Shown in pieces: positions 12,901-24,337 of a stretch of 64,000 nt of DNA; within the stretch, counting starts at the first letter, position 1, and each line of letters begins with the position of its first letter. Position numbers and translations under genes: made by a program. The notes beneath the pieces are model-generated. The model ran no database searches, was not told where the DNA came from, and saw nothing but the letters and a program-made list of their open reading frames with translations. The DNA lies in assembly GCA_015179125.1 (NCBI GenBank), contig WHVA01000362.1:54991-118990 (forward strand), given 5' to 3'. The stretch comes from Gautieria morchelliformis (taxonomy: Eukaryota; Basidiomycota; Agaricomycetes; Gomphales; Gomphaceae).

Positions 12901-13858
12901 TGCATATACGTGCACCCGGCCCTTTAGCGCTCAAGAGCTCGCGCGTCGAAGTCATTTCAAACTCCGCTGGGTGCAGCCGCCTGTGAAAATAGAGATAACA
13001 AAGTGAAATAGAGAGATAGGGAGTGGCTGGAATTTTTCGAAAATAATCAGAGAGGTGAATGCATGGTACAAGAACAATGTGAGAAAAGATTGAAACACCA
13101 TACAATAAATCGAACATATTATGCTTGATTTTGGTGCAGGAGCATAAATGCACCCGACAGCCCTCAACAGCAACGTCAGCGCGACCACAGGGCTCGCGCC
13201 CTTCGAGCTGAACCACGGCTATATGCCGCGGATAGACCTCCCCATAGCCGTGGACACCCTGTTCAAGGGGGTAGCCCGGTTCGCACATCAGGCAAAATGG
13301 AACCTGATGGCGGCACACGATGCAATCATAGAGCATCGAGTGATGCAAACGTTTCATGCAAACAAGAAACGTACGGTGAGCGACAGATACGTGGCCAACG
13401 ACCGCGTCTACCTCTCGACACAGAACCTAACTCTCCCGAAAGGAAGAGCCAGAAAACTAGTCCCACGGTACATTGGACCGTACCGCGTCGTCGAGGCTCA
13501 CAACGACGCCTCGACGGTGACCCTTGATCTTCCCGACGAGCTGAAAAGCCGTCGCATTTCACCGGTCTTCCATTCAAGCCTTGTACAGCGATACGAGGCT
13601 AACAATGACGAATTGTTCCCTTGTTGTGAGGCCAAGTCATTTTATGACTTCGGAGCGAATGACGACGAGGAGTGGCTTGTCGACGAGATTATCGCACATC
13701 GATGGATAAACTCGACGGACCTGGAGTTCCAGGTCCGTTGGACCCTAGGTGATGTGACATGGGAACCCATGTCGTCCTGCAAGGACCTTGAAGCCCTAGA
13801 TAGCTATCTAGAGCTTCGGGGGGTGAGCAAGCCACATGACCTCCCCAGACGCCGCTAG
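10000..13858 (+). pseudogene. Element A RT-RNase H-integrase-chromodomain, decayed
   Basis: In the same frame as gag. TGA codons sit at 10222 (CGA in E) and 10378 (shared with E), then a long open frame covers RT (YMDD at 10768-10779), RNase H and integrase. The first RNase H catalytic Asp is replaced: ITNGSKAG here, ITDGSKAG in E. Integrase shows the zinc-binding region and the DD(35)E core ending in TDGATERANRS. A Copia solo LTR (12672-13159) splits integrase between VEVAL and NSNVSATTG. After it come the integrase C-terminus and a chromodomain (EEWLVDEIIAHRW to ELRG), ending with TAG at 13858. Chromodomains of this class are known to guide integration into heterochromatin. Confidence 0.88.
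12672..13159 (-). mobile_element. Solo LTR, Copia D family
   Basis: 488 bp, the same length and sequence type as the 5' LTR of Copia D, in reverse orientation. A perfect 5-bp TSD GCCCT lies at 12667-12671 and 13160-13164. It carries the ctctctcagtga hairpin with AATAAA (read on the minus strand) in its loop. It arose by LTR-LTR recombination after insertion into A's integrase. Confidence 0.95.
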
Positions 13859-13977
13859 ACGCGTCTGTCACGTGCAGACCATGTGATGCGCCGGCCACGG
13901 CGCGGTTAAATTTTCACCTCGGATCTTTCCGAGGGCGCATCGCTTCTTGGAAGCATACCACCATCATCCCCACAAAG

Positions 13978-16458
13978 ATGATGCCCCCCAAAGATGGGAT
14001 GGACGTTGATCCATCAACGTCCACAACGCGAGCAACGGCCCCGAGACAGGGGGCTGCAGATATTCTCCGTGCTCCAGTAGACCAGGAGCACTGGATGATT
14101 GTGGGATGGGAGGACGCCCTCGCCATTGTCCACCCGGACGATTGCGCAATGTGCGCGGACTACGCCGCGCACCTAGGGGCCGCGACAGGCACCAGCAAGG
14201 TCAAATTGCGGGACGAAGACATTGGCGACGCCGTCGATGCAGCCTGGGGATGGCTCCCAAGGGGCATCGTGCGTGACGCGCAAGAAGAGCTCCTCTGGGA
14301 CATCCATGACCTCAAAAAAGAGGTCAAAGAGTTGGAACGTGCGGTCAAAGACCGCGACGACACAGTCGAAACCGAGCACACCAAGATCAAGGAACTGGAG
14401 CAGCAGCTGAGCGCAGCGCAGCTCCAGGTTACCCTGGTCCACGCTGCCTCAAAAAGGCTGCGACATGACCCGGCCACGGACCCAGTGGCCGGGCCATCAT
14501 CACCTCGCGCGACAGCGCCTTTGCCGGCCCGCGCAACATCGGGGCTAGCATCCCGATTGTCGGCACCGACCCCGACAACGACAATGACGGAAGGGCATAG
14601 CGCGCCTTCCAACTCTGCGTACAGCATCCCAGAAGGATGGGAGTCTGACTCGTCCGTCTGGAAGACGTATGACCCGGAAAGGGCACAGCGGCTGGCAGAG
14701 CAGCCTAAGAAAAAGCGCAAGAAATTGCGCGGCACCCCCAACACCGTCAATGGGCTAGCCATTGCGAGGGAAAGCGCGATTAGCGCTTACCTAGCAGCGT
14801 CATCGTCGCACACCATCAACGACCCCGCCCTTCAACGGCAGATAGCACAGGTCGAGGCCCAGTACATCAGGCCTGGTGTGGCCCTCCCCCCACCGGCGGG
14901 GACAGTTCACCCTCCCTACCCGGGGGAGGGGGCGCTCATCCCACTCGGAGATCCACCGATCTCCGAGACGGGCCTCCTACCATGGCCGGTAGGGAAGGCC
15001 CAACAGCGTCCTACTCAATGGTACGATGTCTGCCCGCTTGACGACCCACGCTTCGTCGAACTCCTAGCGCGGGCAAAGGAAACGCCACAGCTTGCGCGTA
15101 CGCGCGAGATGATTGGCGTATTTAAACGCATCGAGCGCAAACAATGCGCTCACAATCCCAAAAGGGATTGTCTCGTGATAGCGGGCGGTACCCCGCACGA
15201 TATTGCGGCCATCCTAAAGGGTTGGATACACAACCCTGAAGGAATCCCATCGGCCATCCGCGACAATGCGGATGGCACCTTCAGCCTAGATGACATGGAC
15301 ATCTGGATGTGGTTGAAGGCCCTGGCGCCCCGGGTCAAAGGGGTCACATCACCACTCAGGGCGAGGCTACTCGACCTATTCGGCTCGACAGACCAATGGT
15401 CGAGCCTGTCAGGGGACACCCTGTTTTCCATTTCCAGTTCCGACACGACACCCAGTTCCGACTCCATTTCCGACTCCGGTTCCGGTTCCGATTCCATCTC
15501 CGCCTCCGCTTTCGGAAATGATTCCACTTCTGGGAGAACTTCCAACAGTTCTGTTTACTTTGCCAGTTCCACTCCAATTTCTGACTTCCGCTCTCGGAAC
15601 AGTGTCAGAAATCAAGCGACTCGTGTAATAGGTGGCATCAAGGGTCAATCAAGGGTCAGGGAGGTCAGGAGGATGCAGGGTTGATGGCGGGTGCCAAGTG
15701 TTGTCCCTGGCTGCGCAGCGTAGTATAATACGGGCTTGCTGACATTGGGGGTCCTTAGACTTTTCTCTTTGGATTTCCCCTTGTCAGGTGAGAATCCCCT
15801 CTCTTGTATACTCTGTCCATTTATACATACTTTGGATTTCCCCTTGTCAGTTGTGTGGTAGTGTGATCTCCACAACCAGCCAGGGTTGCCCTTACAGAGC
15901 CTCGTCGACACCAGGGAAGTGCTGATGCCTCAGAGCACCACCCTGCGGCTCTCCATCACGGGCCCATTCCCCGTGGGGGGCCGAGCTGGCCCCGACATCC
16001 CACTCGCCGAGATCGCGAGATGGTTGGCCCACTACGTGGGGGTCACTTGCGAGCGAGTGGCACGCATTGAACACTATGTTCAATGCAGCATCACCGGCGC
16101 GGCATTCAGTGCTGCCGCCTGCGAGGGCCAACAAAAGGTCCTTGAGACCAGCCATGTGAGGGCCGCGGTACCACGACCCCTCACTCACGCTCAGCTCGAC
16201 CAAGAGCTGGCGCGCTTCTGGCCCCCTCCTCAGACTGAGGATCCGGCCATTGAGGCCATGCTCCGCGAGGACACTGGCCCCATCGCCCAAGTGGATACCA
16301 CCGCTAGTGGTGAGGCCGACCAGCCTCACCCAATCACCACCGATGACGCGGAGGTGCCCCCAGAGGAGTCACGCGCTCCACCGGCCCCATACGACGACGA
16401 CGTCATCGTATCGGCCACTCTAGAGGACTCCATTATGGACGACCTCTATGAGTCGTAG
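13978..16458 (+). pseudogene. Element A ORF3, unknown protein after pol, split by a solo LTR
   Basis: Reads from MMPPKDGMDVDPS to DDLYES, open on both sides of the inserted LTR (WSSL then VDTRE) in a compatible frame, giving about 660 residues before the insertion. Visible parts: a possible metal site H-x3-C-x2-C-x5-H at residues 52-65 (also present in E), a heptad-rich coiled coil at about 101-155, a Pro/Thr/Ser-rich linker, a basic cluster KKKRKK near residue 243 (NLS-like), and an acidic C-terminus. There is no signal peptide and no membrane segment, so an envelope role is unlikely. I do not recognise the family. Its place between pol and the 3' LTR, in both copies, shows that it belongs to the element and was not captured by one copy. 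Confidence 0.8.
15407..15896 (+). mobile_element. Solo LTR, Gypsy C family
   Basis: 490 bp from TGTCAGGGGACACC to GCCCTTACA, the same length as the C 3' LTR at 52270-52759. Perfect TSD GAGCC at 15402-15406 and 15897-15901. Rich in TTCCG pentamers between 15435 and 15600. It interrupts ORF3 of element A. Confidence 0.95.
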
Positions 16459-16721
16459 TTGGCCCCTATCAATAGTATCAATAGTATAAAGATGGGCGAG
16501 GTTTTATGTAATCCTGACTAAGACGCAAACAAACCACGCATCCTGACTAAGATGCTGCGCTCGATGCGCGTTCTCTCCCTCTGCCATCATCCTCCCACCG
16601 TCCTCCCAGTGTGCTTCTTTCACATCTATTTCTGTCTCAGGTATGTTCTCACCTCCTGGATCAATTGACTGACCCTGATGAGGCATGCAGAAGCTTTTAA
16701 TTCACTGGTGTGTCTCTCATT

Positions 16722-17590
16722 TAATTTTCGCTTTTTTAGCTCATTTTTGGCCCCTTTTTAGGCCAGATTACTCCTCTCACCTCCTCTTCACTCTACCTGT
16801 GGGTGTCTGCCTGCATTCTGGTGAGCATCCTGGCCCAATTTTCACTTTTTTGGATGGTTTGCTCATGCCAACAGCTCTGCAGTGCCTTGGGTATGTTTTT
16901 CTCTTTTATTTTCGGTTTTTAAGGCTTATTTTGGCCTATCTTATGCCAGATCTACCCTCTCAGCCTCATATCTCTTAGGTATGCTCTCATGCTCAGAGCA
17001 ATTTCCTTTTTCTGTGTTAATTTTCGCTTTTTTAACCCATTTTTTCCCCTTTTCAGGCCAGATTACACCTCTCAGCTCCTCTTCACTCTACCTGTGGGTG
17101 TCTGCCCGCATTCTGGTGAGCATCCTGCCCTCATTTTCGCTTTTTTGGATGGTTTGCTCATGCCAACAGCTCTGCAGTGCCTTGGGTATGTTTTTCTCTT
17201 TTATTTTCGGTTTTTAAGGCTTATTTTGGCCTATCTTATGCCAGATCTACCCTCTCAGCCTCATATCTCTTAGGTATGATTTCATGCTCAGAGCAATTTC
17301 CCTTTTCTGTGTTAATTTTCGCTTTTTTGCCCCATTTTCCCCCCTTTTCAGGCCAGATTACACCTCCCAGCTCCTCTTCACTCTACCTGTGGGTGTCTGC
17401 CTGCATTCTGGTGAGCATCCTGCCCTTATTTTCGCTTTTTTGGGTGGTTTGCTCATGCTGGCAGCTCTGCACTGCCTTGGGTATGTTTTTCTTTTTTGAT
17501 TTTGCTTTTTAAAGTTTATTTGGCTTTTTTTCAAGCTTACTTAGGTATGTTCCTATTCTCATAGCAATTTTCCTTTTTGGCACTAATTTT
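16722..17590 (+). repeat. Three tandem units of about 295 bp inside the Helitron
   Basis: Units start at 16722, 17018 and 17313 (taattttcgctttttt). The first two are very similar; the third is more diverged at its end. They are T-rich, with repeated splice-like strings (tcaggcc, ggtgagcatcc, gggtatgttttt). Open frames through them are short and repeat-derived; no protein domain is recognised. Confidence 0.9.
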
Positions 17591-17768
17591 GGGTTTGACC
17601 ATAACTGATCAGTTTGCTATTTCTTTCGGTCCCAGCTATTCAGTACGGTTTTGCCATTTGTATGTTGTATTTTCAAGCTAATGTTGACTTGGCCATTAGT
17701 TTCCCTCCTTGGTTTTTGCTGGGCTCTGTGCGGTGCTAATCTCTCTGTCCTGCCTAGAGTGATTGAGG

Positions 17769-18045
17769 GGGTTGGTTGGTTGGATTGTGTGCAGTTTGAT
17801 TCTGGCCAGAGTTACAACTCCAGTGTGGTCTGTGCACTAGGATTGGTTTGGTGGTGCACATTGGATTTAGGCGGATTGACCACCTCACTGGTATCTGTGG
17901 TGGATCTGTTTGGTTGGGTGGTCGGTTGGTTGGATTGTGCAGTGGGTGCTTGCATTGCAGTTTGATTCCGGCCAGAGTTACAACTCTGATAGCCAGTGTG
18001 GTCTGTGAACTGGGATTGGTTTGGTTGCACACATTGGATTTACAT
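17769..18045 (+). repeat. Imperfect direct duplication, about 130-150 bp per copy
   Basis: The block ggttggttggattgtg ... ggccagagttacaactc ... gtggtctgtg ... ggattggtttgg ... cattggattta occurs twice (about 17769-17873 and 17923-18045). An (AT)n run follows at 18135-18152. Nothing coding is recognised between 17591 and 18160. Confidence 0.75.
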
Positions 18046-18161
18046 GGTTTAGGTGGACATTGAATGCCTCCCTGGTATCCCCTATTGTTGGTCGTGAGCT
18101 ACAGTCATTGTGAAAATGTGAGTATCCTTTATATTATATATATATATATATATTGGCTTGA

Positions 18162-21100
18162 TTTGAAACTGACTGTAATCCAAGGGAGCCTTCTACACCA
18201 GAGCGTGATAGGCAGGAGGAGCGTGCTCTGGAGCGTCAGCAGCGGTTGCCAATGACGTCCCCTTCTATGCGTCGTCGGGATAGGGTTCTCGCTGCAGCTC
18301 AAGAACGTCTTCGAAATCCTGACCCTCCACCTCCTCAGCCATTTCCTCGACCTCTACTCCCTCAGGACAATGCAATTCCTTGGCCGCCTGTGGCTGGACC
18401 TTCAAATGCCATTCTACCTGATCTAAGTCCTCGGGATGCTGTACGTGCCATACAGGAACAGTTAGCTGATATGCCTCTGTCACCTGTGCGTCAGAGACAT
18501 CCTCTGTTAGCACCGCCACCTGTTCCTGTAGGCTCTGCAGCAGTAGCGGCATTGCAGGCCCAGGCTGCTAATGCCCAGATAGCACCTCCTCCTCCTGTCC
18601 CTGTAGGCTCTGCAGCGGTAGCTGCGTTGCGGGCCCAGGCTGCTAATATCAATCCTAGACCTCTGGCACAACAGAGACAGCAATGACGGCGTGCACGGCA
18701 CCCTGAACCTCTCCCAGATCAAAGGCCACTCCAGCAGCAGCCTGCACCACAACAACCTGTGCCTCTGCCTCCAGGGCCCCCTGTGCCTCCACAGCCTCTG
18801 CATCCACCTGCTCCTCCTCAGCCCCCTCCACTTCCACCGCCTCCACCAATGCCTTTAAGAAACCTTCCACTAGCACGTCGCCCTTTGATTGAACAACAGG
18901 TTGCACCTCATGACCTTGGTGCTATGGATAACAAATGTCCAAAATGTAAAGCATGGCATTGGAAGGCAGAGCGACTGACCAAGTCTACTATTGCCGAGCC
19001 CAAATTTGGTATATGTTGTTCAAAGGGCCAGATACACCTTGAATTGTTGATGGAACCTCCAGAACCATTAAAGACTCTTTTGGCCAGCCAAGACAGGCGT
19101 GGCAAACAGTTTAGGGAAAAGATTTGGAACTATAATGCTGCACTGGCATTTGTCTCTGTGGGAGTGAACATAGATCACAAAGTCGTGAATAGACCTGGGC
19201 CATATGTCTTCAAAATTCAGGGAGGCCTCTATCATATTCATGGTGCTCTTCTTCCTGCTGAGGGTCAGGATAGGAAACCCAGCTATGCACAGCTCTACAT
19301 TTATGATCCAGCAGAGGCTTTGCAGCGTAGGGAGGTCAATAACAGATTTGATCCTTTGGATTCAGATGTTTTAAGTGACCTCCAGGAAGTGATGCAGGCT
19401 CACAATCCATTGGTTCCCATCTATCAGCAGGTGATGGAAAGGCTTAGGAACCAGCCAGATAGGTTGAATGTGGAGGCCAGACTCACCTATAGAGCACATA
19501 CAGACCAGAGAAGATATAATATTCCTACAGCGGATGAGATTGCCATTGTGCTCCCTGGAGAAGGTGTGCCTGGAGGCACTAGAGACATTGTCATTCAGCT
19601 TAGAGGTGGAGAACTGCAACGAATTCAGGCCAAGCATGCTTTGTATGCGCCACTGCACTATGTCCTTCTCTTTCCCAGAGGTGAATCAGGCTGGGATTGG
19701 GACATTCCACGGATAGGCCAAGCTCTTCCACAACAAGGCCAGGAGGAGGAGGGGGAGGACCCTTCAAGTGACAGGCATGTGACCATGTCAAAATACTATC
19801 GTTATCGTCTTTTTCCAAGGGAGGGTGAAGCTGAAACTCTCTTCCTGGCTGGCAAGCTCTTTCAGCAATACATTGTGGATGCTTGGGCAGCAACTGAACA
19901 GCAGAAGCTAAATTGGATCAAATACCATCAACATGAGCTGCAAGCTGAGGTCTACAATCAGATGATTGATACATTTGGACCTGAGGACAATCAGCCCAAT
20001 CCAGCTAACTTGGGAAAAAAGGTCATCTTGCCTGCTACATTTACTGGGAGCGCCAGGGATATGAACGAGAATTTTCAAAATTCAATGGCAATCACTAGGA
20101 AGCATGGTCCAGCAGATATCTTTGTGACAATGACAGCAAACCCCCAGTGGAAGGAAATCAAAGATGCTCTCAAGCCAGGCCAGACTCCCAGTGATCGTCC
20201 TGACTTGGTTGCAAGGGTTTTTCATCTCAAGAAGGAGCAATTGATCAAACGTATCATGAAGGATGGTATCCTTGGTCGCACAATTGCACGTGTCCATGTG
20301 ATCGAATTCCAGAAGCGGGGGCTCCCTCATATGCACCTTCTTATATGGTTTAAAGAGGAGGATAAGATCAGGACACCGGAAGCTGTGGATGCTTTGGTTT
20401 GGGCTGTCTTTCCTGATCAGCAAGAGCATCCAAGGCTCTACAAATTAGTTTGTGATCTAATGACTCATGGCCCCTGTGGACAAGCGCGTCCTCGGGCTTC
20501 TTGCATGACAGAGGGCAAGTGTTCTAAACATTTCCCAAAGGAATTTCGTGAGGTGACATCTGTCACTGAAGATGGCTATCCACAGTATCGCCGTCCTAAT
20601 GATGGCAGACAGCATAATGTCAGAGGCAACATCATGGACAACTGCGACGTGGTTCCCTATTGTCCCACCCTCCTCTTGGAATTTGAATGCCATATTAATG
20701 TGGAACCCACTTTCAATGTGCGCTCTATCAAGTACATTCACAAGTATATGTACAAGGGGCCTGACAGGACCACAATGACCATTAATAAGGAGAGGGATGA
20801 GGTTAAACAGTACCTTGATGCACGCTATGTCAGCTCACATGAAGGTGCTTGGAGACTGCTGGAATATAAAATGCATGTTCAGGTCCCTGCTGTTATGGCA
20901 CTTGCAGTCCATTTGCCAGGCCAGCACAATGTGATATTTGATCCTCATATGGATCCAGGCATGGCTTTGCAGAGGGCAGAGGGTGCTAAGACCATGCTCA
21001 TGGCCTATTTTGAAGCCAATCACAGATATCCTGAGCACTATGTCTGGGAGAAGTCAGCCAAGCGGTGGAAACTTCGCCAGCAGGGTTTCAGTCTCGGTCG

Positions 21101-22383
21101 CCTTCATTTTGCAAGTCCAGCCTCTGGAGAGCGCTTTTACTTGCGAACCCTCCTTACAGTTGTCAGAGGAGCAACGTCATTTGAGGAGCTTAGATCATTT
21201 GATGGTGTCCTTTGTCCTACTTACAAGGCTGCATGCCTGGCAAGGGGCCTGTTAGAAGATGATTAGAGTGGACACAGTGTCTTCAGGAGGCTGCACATAT
21301 ACAAACTGGTTTCCAGCTCAGGAGGCTATTTGTCACTATTCTCCTTCGGTGTAACCCTGCTCAGCCTGCTCAAATCTGGGAGGAGTTTCGGGAGCGTATT
21401 TGTGATGACCTGGAGTATCAGCTTCAAAATAGGCATGGCATTCACCATCCAACCAATGATGAAATCTATGACTTTGGTCTCTTTCTCATTGACAAGATCA
21501 TACGTCAGGGGGGGAAGTCTCTGGATGAGTTCCCAGATATGCCACAGATAATGGGGCACTGGGAGGGATTGGTAGGGAACCGTTGGATAGCTGAGCAGCG
21601 GGACTATGACCCAGCTATAGAGCTGGAAAAAGCGGCCACCAATATTGACAAGCTTAATGCAGAACAGAGGCGTGTCATGATGAGATCCTCCATTCAGCCA
21701 TAAATGGAGAGGGTCTTCTGTTCTTTGTCAATGGCCCTGGTGGTACAGGCAAAACTTTTACCTGGAATACCCTGGCTCATTCTATCAGAGGAAGGGGTCT
21801 TATTGTCCTATGCATTGCATCTTCAGGAATTGCAGCATTGCTTCTGATTGGGGGCAGAACCTCACATGCTATGCTCAAGATTCCAATTCTGATTCATGAG
21901 GGTTCTCTATGTGACATCAAAAGAGGCTCACCACTGGCAGAACTTCTCAAGCAGGTCCATTTGATCATATGGGATGAGGTGCCTATGCAGCATCATCATG
22001 TAGTTGAAGCTGTCGATAGAACCTGCAGGGATGTCCTAGAGCGTCCAGATCGTCCATTTGGTGGTATTACTGTGGCTTGGGGTGGAGATTTCCAGCAAAC
22101 TCTGCCTGTCGTTCCTCGAGGTAACAAGGAGGAGATCGTGGGTGCTTCTATCCAAAGATCTCCTTTGTGGCATCATGTCAAGGTCCTCCATCTTACTCAA
22201 AATATGCGGGTCGACCCTCATGATCCCCAGAGTGAACAATTTGCTCAGTGGCTCTCTGATGTTGGTCAGGGAAAGGATCTCCATTTGGACAATTCATTGA
22301 CACTTCCTCAGCACATTATCTGTGGACCACAGGTGGGGAGGGGAACAAAACTTCTAATATTGTATACAAAGAAGTGTTGCTGA
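18162..22383 (+). pseudogene. Helitron RepHel protein, frameshifted and C-truncated
   Basis: The frame is open from 18162. The Pro-rich N-terminus holds a duplicated block (PPPVPVGSAAVAAL). A TGA at 18684 interrupts it, then the frame runs from CPKCKAWHW through the Helitron-like N domain to 21266. The HUH motif is PHMHLLIW (about 20322-20345) and the Tyr motif is KYIHKYMYKG (about 20730-20759), together the nickase/joining active site. A one-base loss near 21264 and another shift near 21678 break the frame before the PIF1-type helicase, which shows Walker A (GPGGTGKT, about 21733), Walker B (LIIWDEVP) and GGDFQQTLPV. The helicase stops at 22383 without its C-terminal motifs. The true start codon is not clear; an intron at about 18117-18185 is possible. 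Confidence 0.88.
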
Positions 22384-22492
22384 AGCCTGATTAAATATGT
22401 ATTTCCATTTGTATTTAATGTATGTAGTTTCATTTCACCAAATAATTCTTTGATTCTATTAACTACCCATGTGCAATGTTAACCCTAAATAA

Positions 22493-22522
22493 CCCGGTGC
22501 GAAGCACGGGTCTATTGGCTAG
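22493..22522 (+). other. Helitron 3' terminus (hairpin plus CTAG)
   Basis: Stem CCC-(g)-GTGC, loop GAA, GCAC-GGG at 22493-22510, then 12 nt ending in CTAG. This is the standard termination signal of rolling-circle transposons. Confidence 0.93.
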
Positions 22523-22545
22523 TAGTTGTCTATAGAGGGGGAGGG

Positions 22546-22758
22546 TGTAAATAACCTATTATCAACATGTACAATAGTTATTACATAATCCCAGTGGGCC
22601 CCTTAGGGACCCACTGTATAGTTTATGCATGGGAACCGGCCAGCGGTTCCCATCGCATCTTAATCTTACCTGTCACTACGTACCACTCAGAATACCACTC
22701 TTTGGTCAAGTTCTGCATTGCCCTTGTGATACAAGGTATTAAGATCAACATCTTTACA
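22546..22758 (+). repeat. 3' LTR of element A
   Basis: Preceded by the polypurine tract agagggggaggg (22534-22545), the counterpart of E's. The LTR is close to the 5' LTR but has many small differences, consistent with age or with an exchange between copies. Confidence 0.88.
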
Positions 22759-22980
22759 CTGAAACGACGACCGAGAGCTTAGAGCTCGAAGTCACGCACT
22801 GGCAGTGTAAAGAGGTCGCAGCCGCACGCCGCCATACGTGGGCCCTCGAACTACTAGCAAAGAACGCAGAGGAAGTGGTGGCCCAAAGCCACACCGCTCA
22901 GCTGCCCGATGAGCAGCTCACGCGAGCCATGCAGGACACACGACAGGTGTGGGCAGCCTACAATAGCAGGCTATGGATCC
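22759..22980 (+). pseudogene. Fragment of A/E-family gag
   Basis: Starts at the last base of A's 3' LTR and is homologous to 7828-8043 of A's gag (TTESLELEV, THWQ, ALELLAKNAEE, HTAQLPDEQL). It ends at ggatcc, after which the sequence differs. It is therefore the right flank of an element that had inserted in another family member. Confidence 0.85.
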
Positions 22981-23445
22981 AATACAATGGTGTCGCCATT
23001 GTTGAACATCACAGGGTCCATGCATACCATGAGGGACCAACAGGGGGAAATCCGGGACATGATTGCAGATCAAAGCAAGATGCAGCAGAACCTGGTTCTC
23101 ACTCTGCAGAACCAGCTCTGCATCAGGTCTACAGTCCTGGAGCAATTGGTATGGGAAATGAGGTGGCAGAATGATGTAGTGAGGGCTCGGATGGATGTTC
23201 AGCTGCGGGAGGCCAGGGTTGTGGAGAAGGTGGGTCCTAGTGCAAGGGTGGAGAAGGTTGCAGAAGCGGAAGAACAGACAAGGTGGAACTTGACCAAGTC
23301 AAGCAGGAAGACACTGAGAAAGTGGCAGAAGCGGAAGTGAAGGCTGGAGATGGGAAATTGGGTGAAGAGGGGGGAATTGGTGAAACATTGAGGGAGGAGT
23401 AGGGCCGAAAAGTCTTGTATAGAATTTCTTGAAAATGGCAGGATC
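22981..23445 (+). other. Coiled-coil-like open frame of unknown origin
   Basis: A frame through 23340 encodes a Gln/Glu/Arg-rich, probably helical stretch (DQQGEIRDMIADQSKMQQN ... VEKVAEAEE). It has no start of its own, because its upstream part is the gag fragment. I cannot assign it; it may be gag-related sequence of another element. Confidence 0.35.
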
Positions 23446-23760
23446 TTAAATTAGTGGAAAATAATCGGATTTGAACTTGTGACTTGAACCGTGTAAGTGA
23501 AATGAAAGTGTCGGAAATGAGGGTCGGGAAGGATTATTGCATGGGAATGGGACCAGGCTTGGTGGGGTATGCCTTGTGGAAGTCAGAGATGAGTTCAGAA
23601 ATGTGGTCGAGTTCTGTGGCAGAAATCCATGAGGTCTCTTCATTGGTGTTTTCATAGCCTGCCCACTTGACTAGGTACTGAAGTTGACAACAGTATTGCC
23701 TGTTGAGCTTGGAGTTGAGAATTTCCAAAATCTCATATTCCAGTTCTTGTTAAGACTATG
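23446..23760 (-). pseudogene. Chromodomain relic of a Gypsy pol
   Basis: The minus-strand frame reads EYEILEILNSKLNRQ ... LQYLVKWAGYENTNEETSWI ... LISDFHKAYP, a chromodomain ending in a stop at 23534. Only the 3' tip of the element's pol remains; no adjoining integrase is visible on the 23760 side. Confidence 0.75.
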
Positions 23761-24337
23761 TGTTGTACTGTGGTTTGGCTCTAAACCAGAGCTGAACCAG
23801 GATTTTGGAACAGAGGGCTTGGCTTCAACCTCGTGGGTTGCGCCCACTCAGTGTTCTGCCCTAATTTCAGGAACAGGCTTGGCTATAAGCCAAGGATCGG
23901 GAATGGTATCAGACAGGAGGGTTTAGTGTATGAGGAGCTAAGTTGATATCTGAACTGATGAACTATGATACAAGACTGGGGGGTGTATATAGTAAAGTAG
24001 TATGCATGGTCAGGGGGGTCAATGACCGGAACTAGTGGACAAGGGGAACAAAGGGTTGAACATACAGGGAACTAACTAAGAAGGGGAATCAAGGGTGATG
24101 GAAAGGTACAAAGAGAACCCGAGGAAAGCCGAGTGAACCCGAGGTTCCTGAGTGAGTACTGAAGCTGAGGCTTCGGAACTGGACGCGGGAATGGATTGTA
24201 GCGGTACCTCCCCCTTATGGCCGAACCCATGAGGCCATAAGTGAGATCCTGGAGATCGCTGGGTTGGAGGGTTACATAAGCTTTGTTTCGTGTTTAGCTT
24301 CTTGCCTTCTCCCATCATCATCAAAGCTTCGCAAATC
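23761..24337. other. Non-coding stretch before the Cys-rich gene
   Basis: No domain is seen. It contains a TATA-like gtatatagtaaag near 23988 and a purine-rich run. It may be promoter of the gene at 24338 or remains of an LTR. Confidence 0.35.

Larger units (their letters stand above)
16469..22522 (+). mobile_element. Helitron inserted in the 3' UTR of element A
   Basis: The 5' end is TC (TCAATAGTATCAATAG) and the 3' end is a hairpin (22493-22510) followed 12 nt later by CTAG. It sits exactly between host A (16468) and T (22523). Comparison with E, which reads cccctatagttgtc without a break, shows the empty site, so the boundaries are base-accurate. No target duplication, as expected for Helitrons. 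It encodes a RepHel-type protein with frameshifts, so it is probably non-autonomous now. Confidence 0.93.
6554..22758 (+). mobile_element. Chromovirus-type Gypsy element A with three nested insertions
   Basis: Bounded by LTRs at 6554-6765 (212 bp) and 22546-22758 (213 bp). Order: gag, protease, RT, RNase H, integrase, chromodomain, then an extra ORF3, then the PPT. Removing the inserted solo LTRs (488 and 490 bp) and Helitron (6054 bp) leaves about 9.16 kb, the same as sister element E. Flanks do not match: GTCAT on the left, CTGAA on the right. The right flank continues as a gag fragment of the same family. Confidence 0.9.

Noticed and set aside
13978-16458. ORF3 as an envelope gene.
   Set aside because: No signal peptide, no hydrophobic membrane segment and no glycoprotein-like cysteines; basic NLS-like and coiled-coil segments point to an intracellular protein.
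16722-17590. Tandem units as a nested LTR element.
   Set aside because: No TG...CA ends, no TSD, no internal coding part; three units in direct tandem inside Helitron ends.
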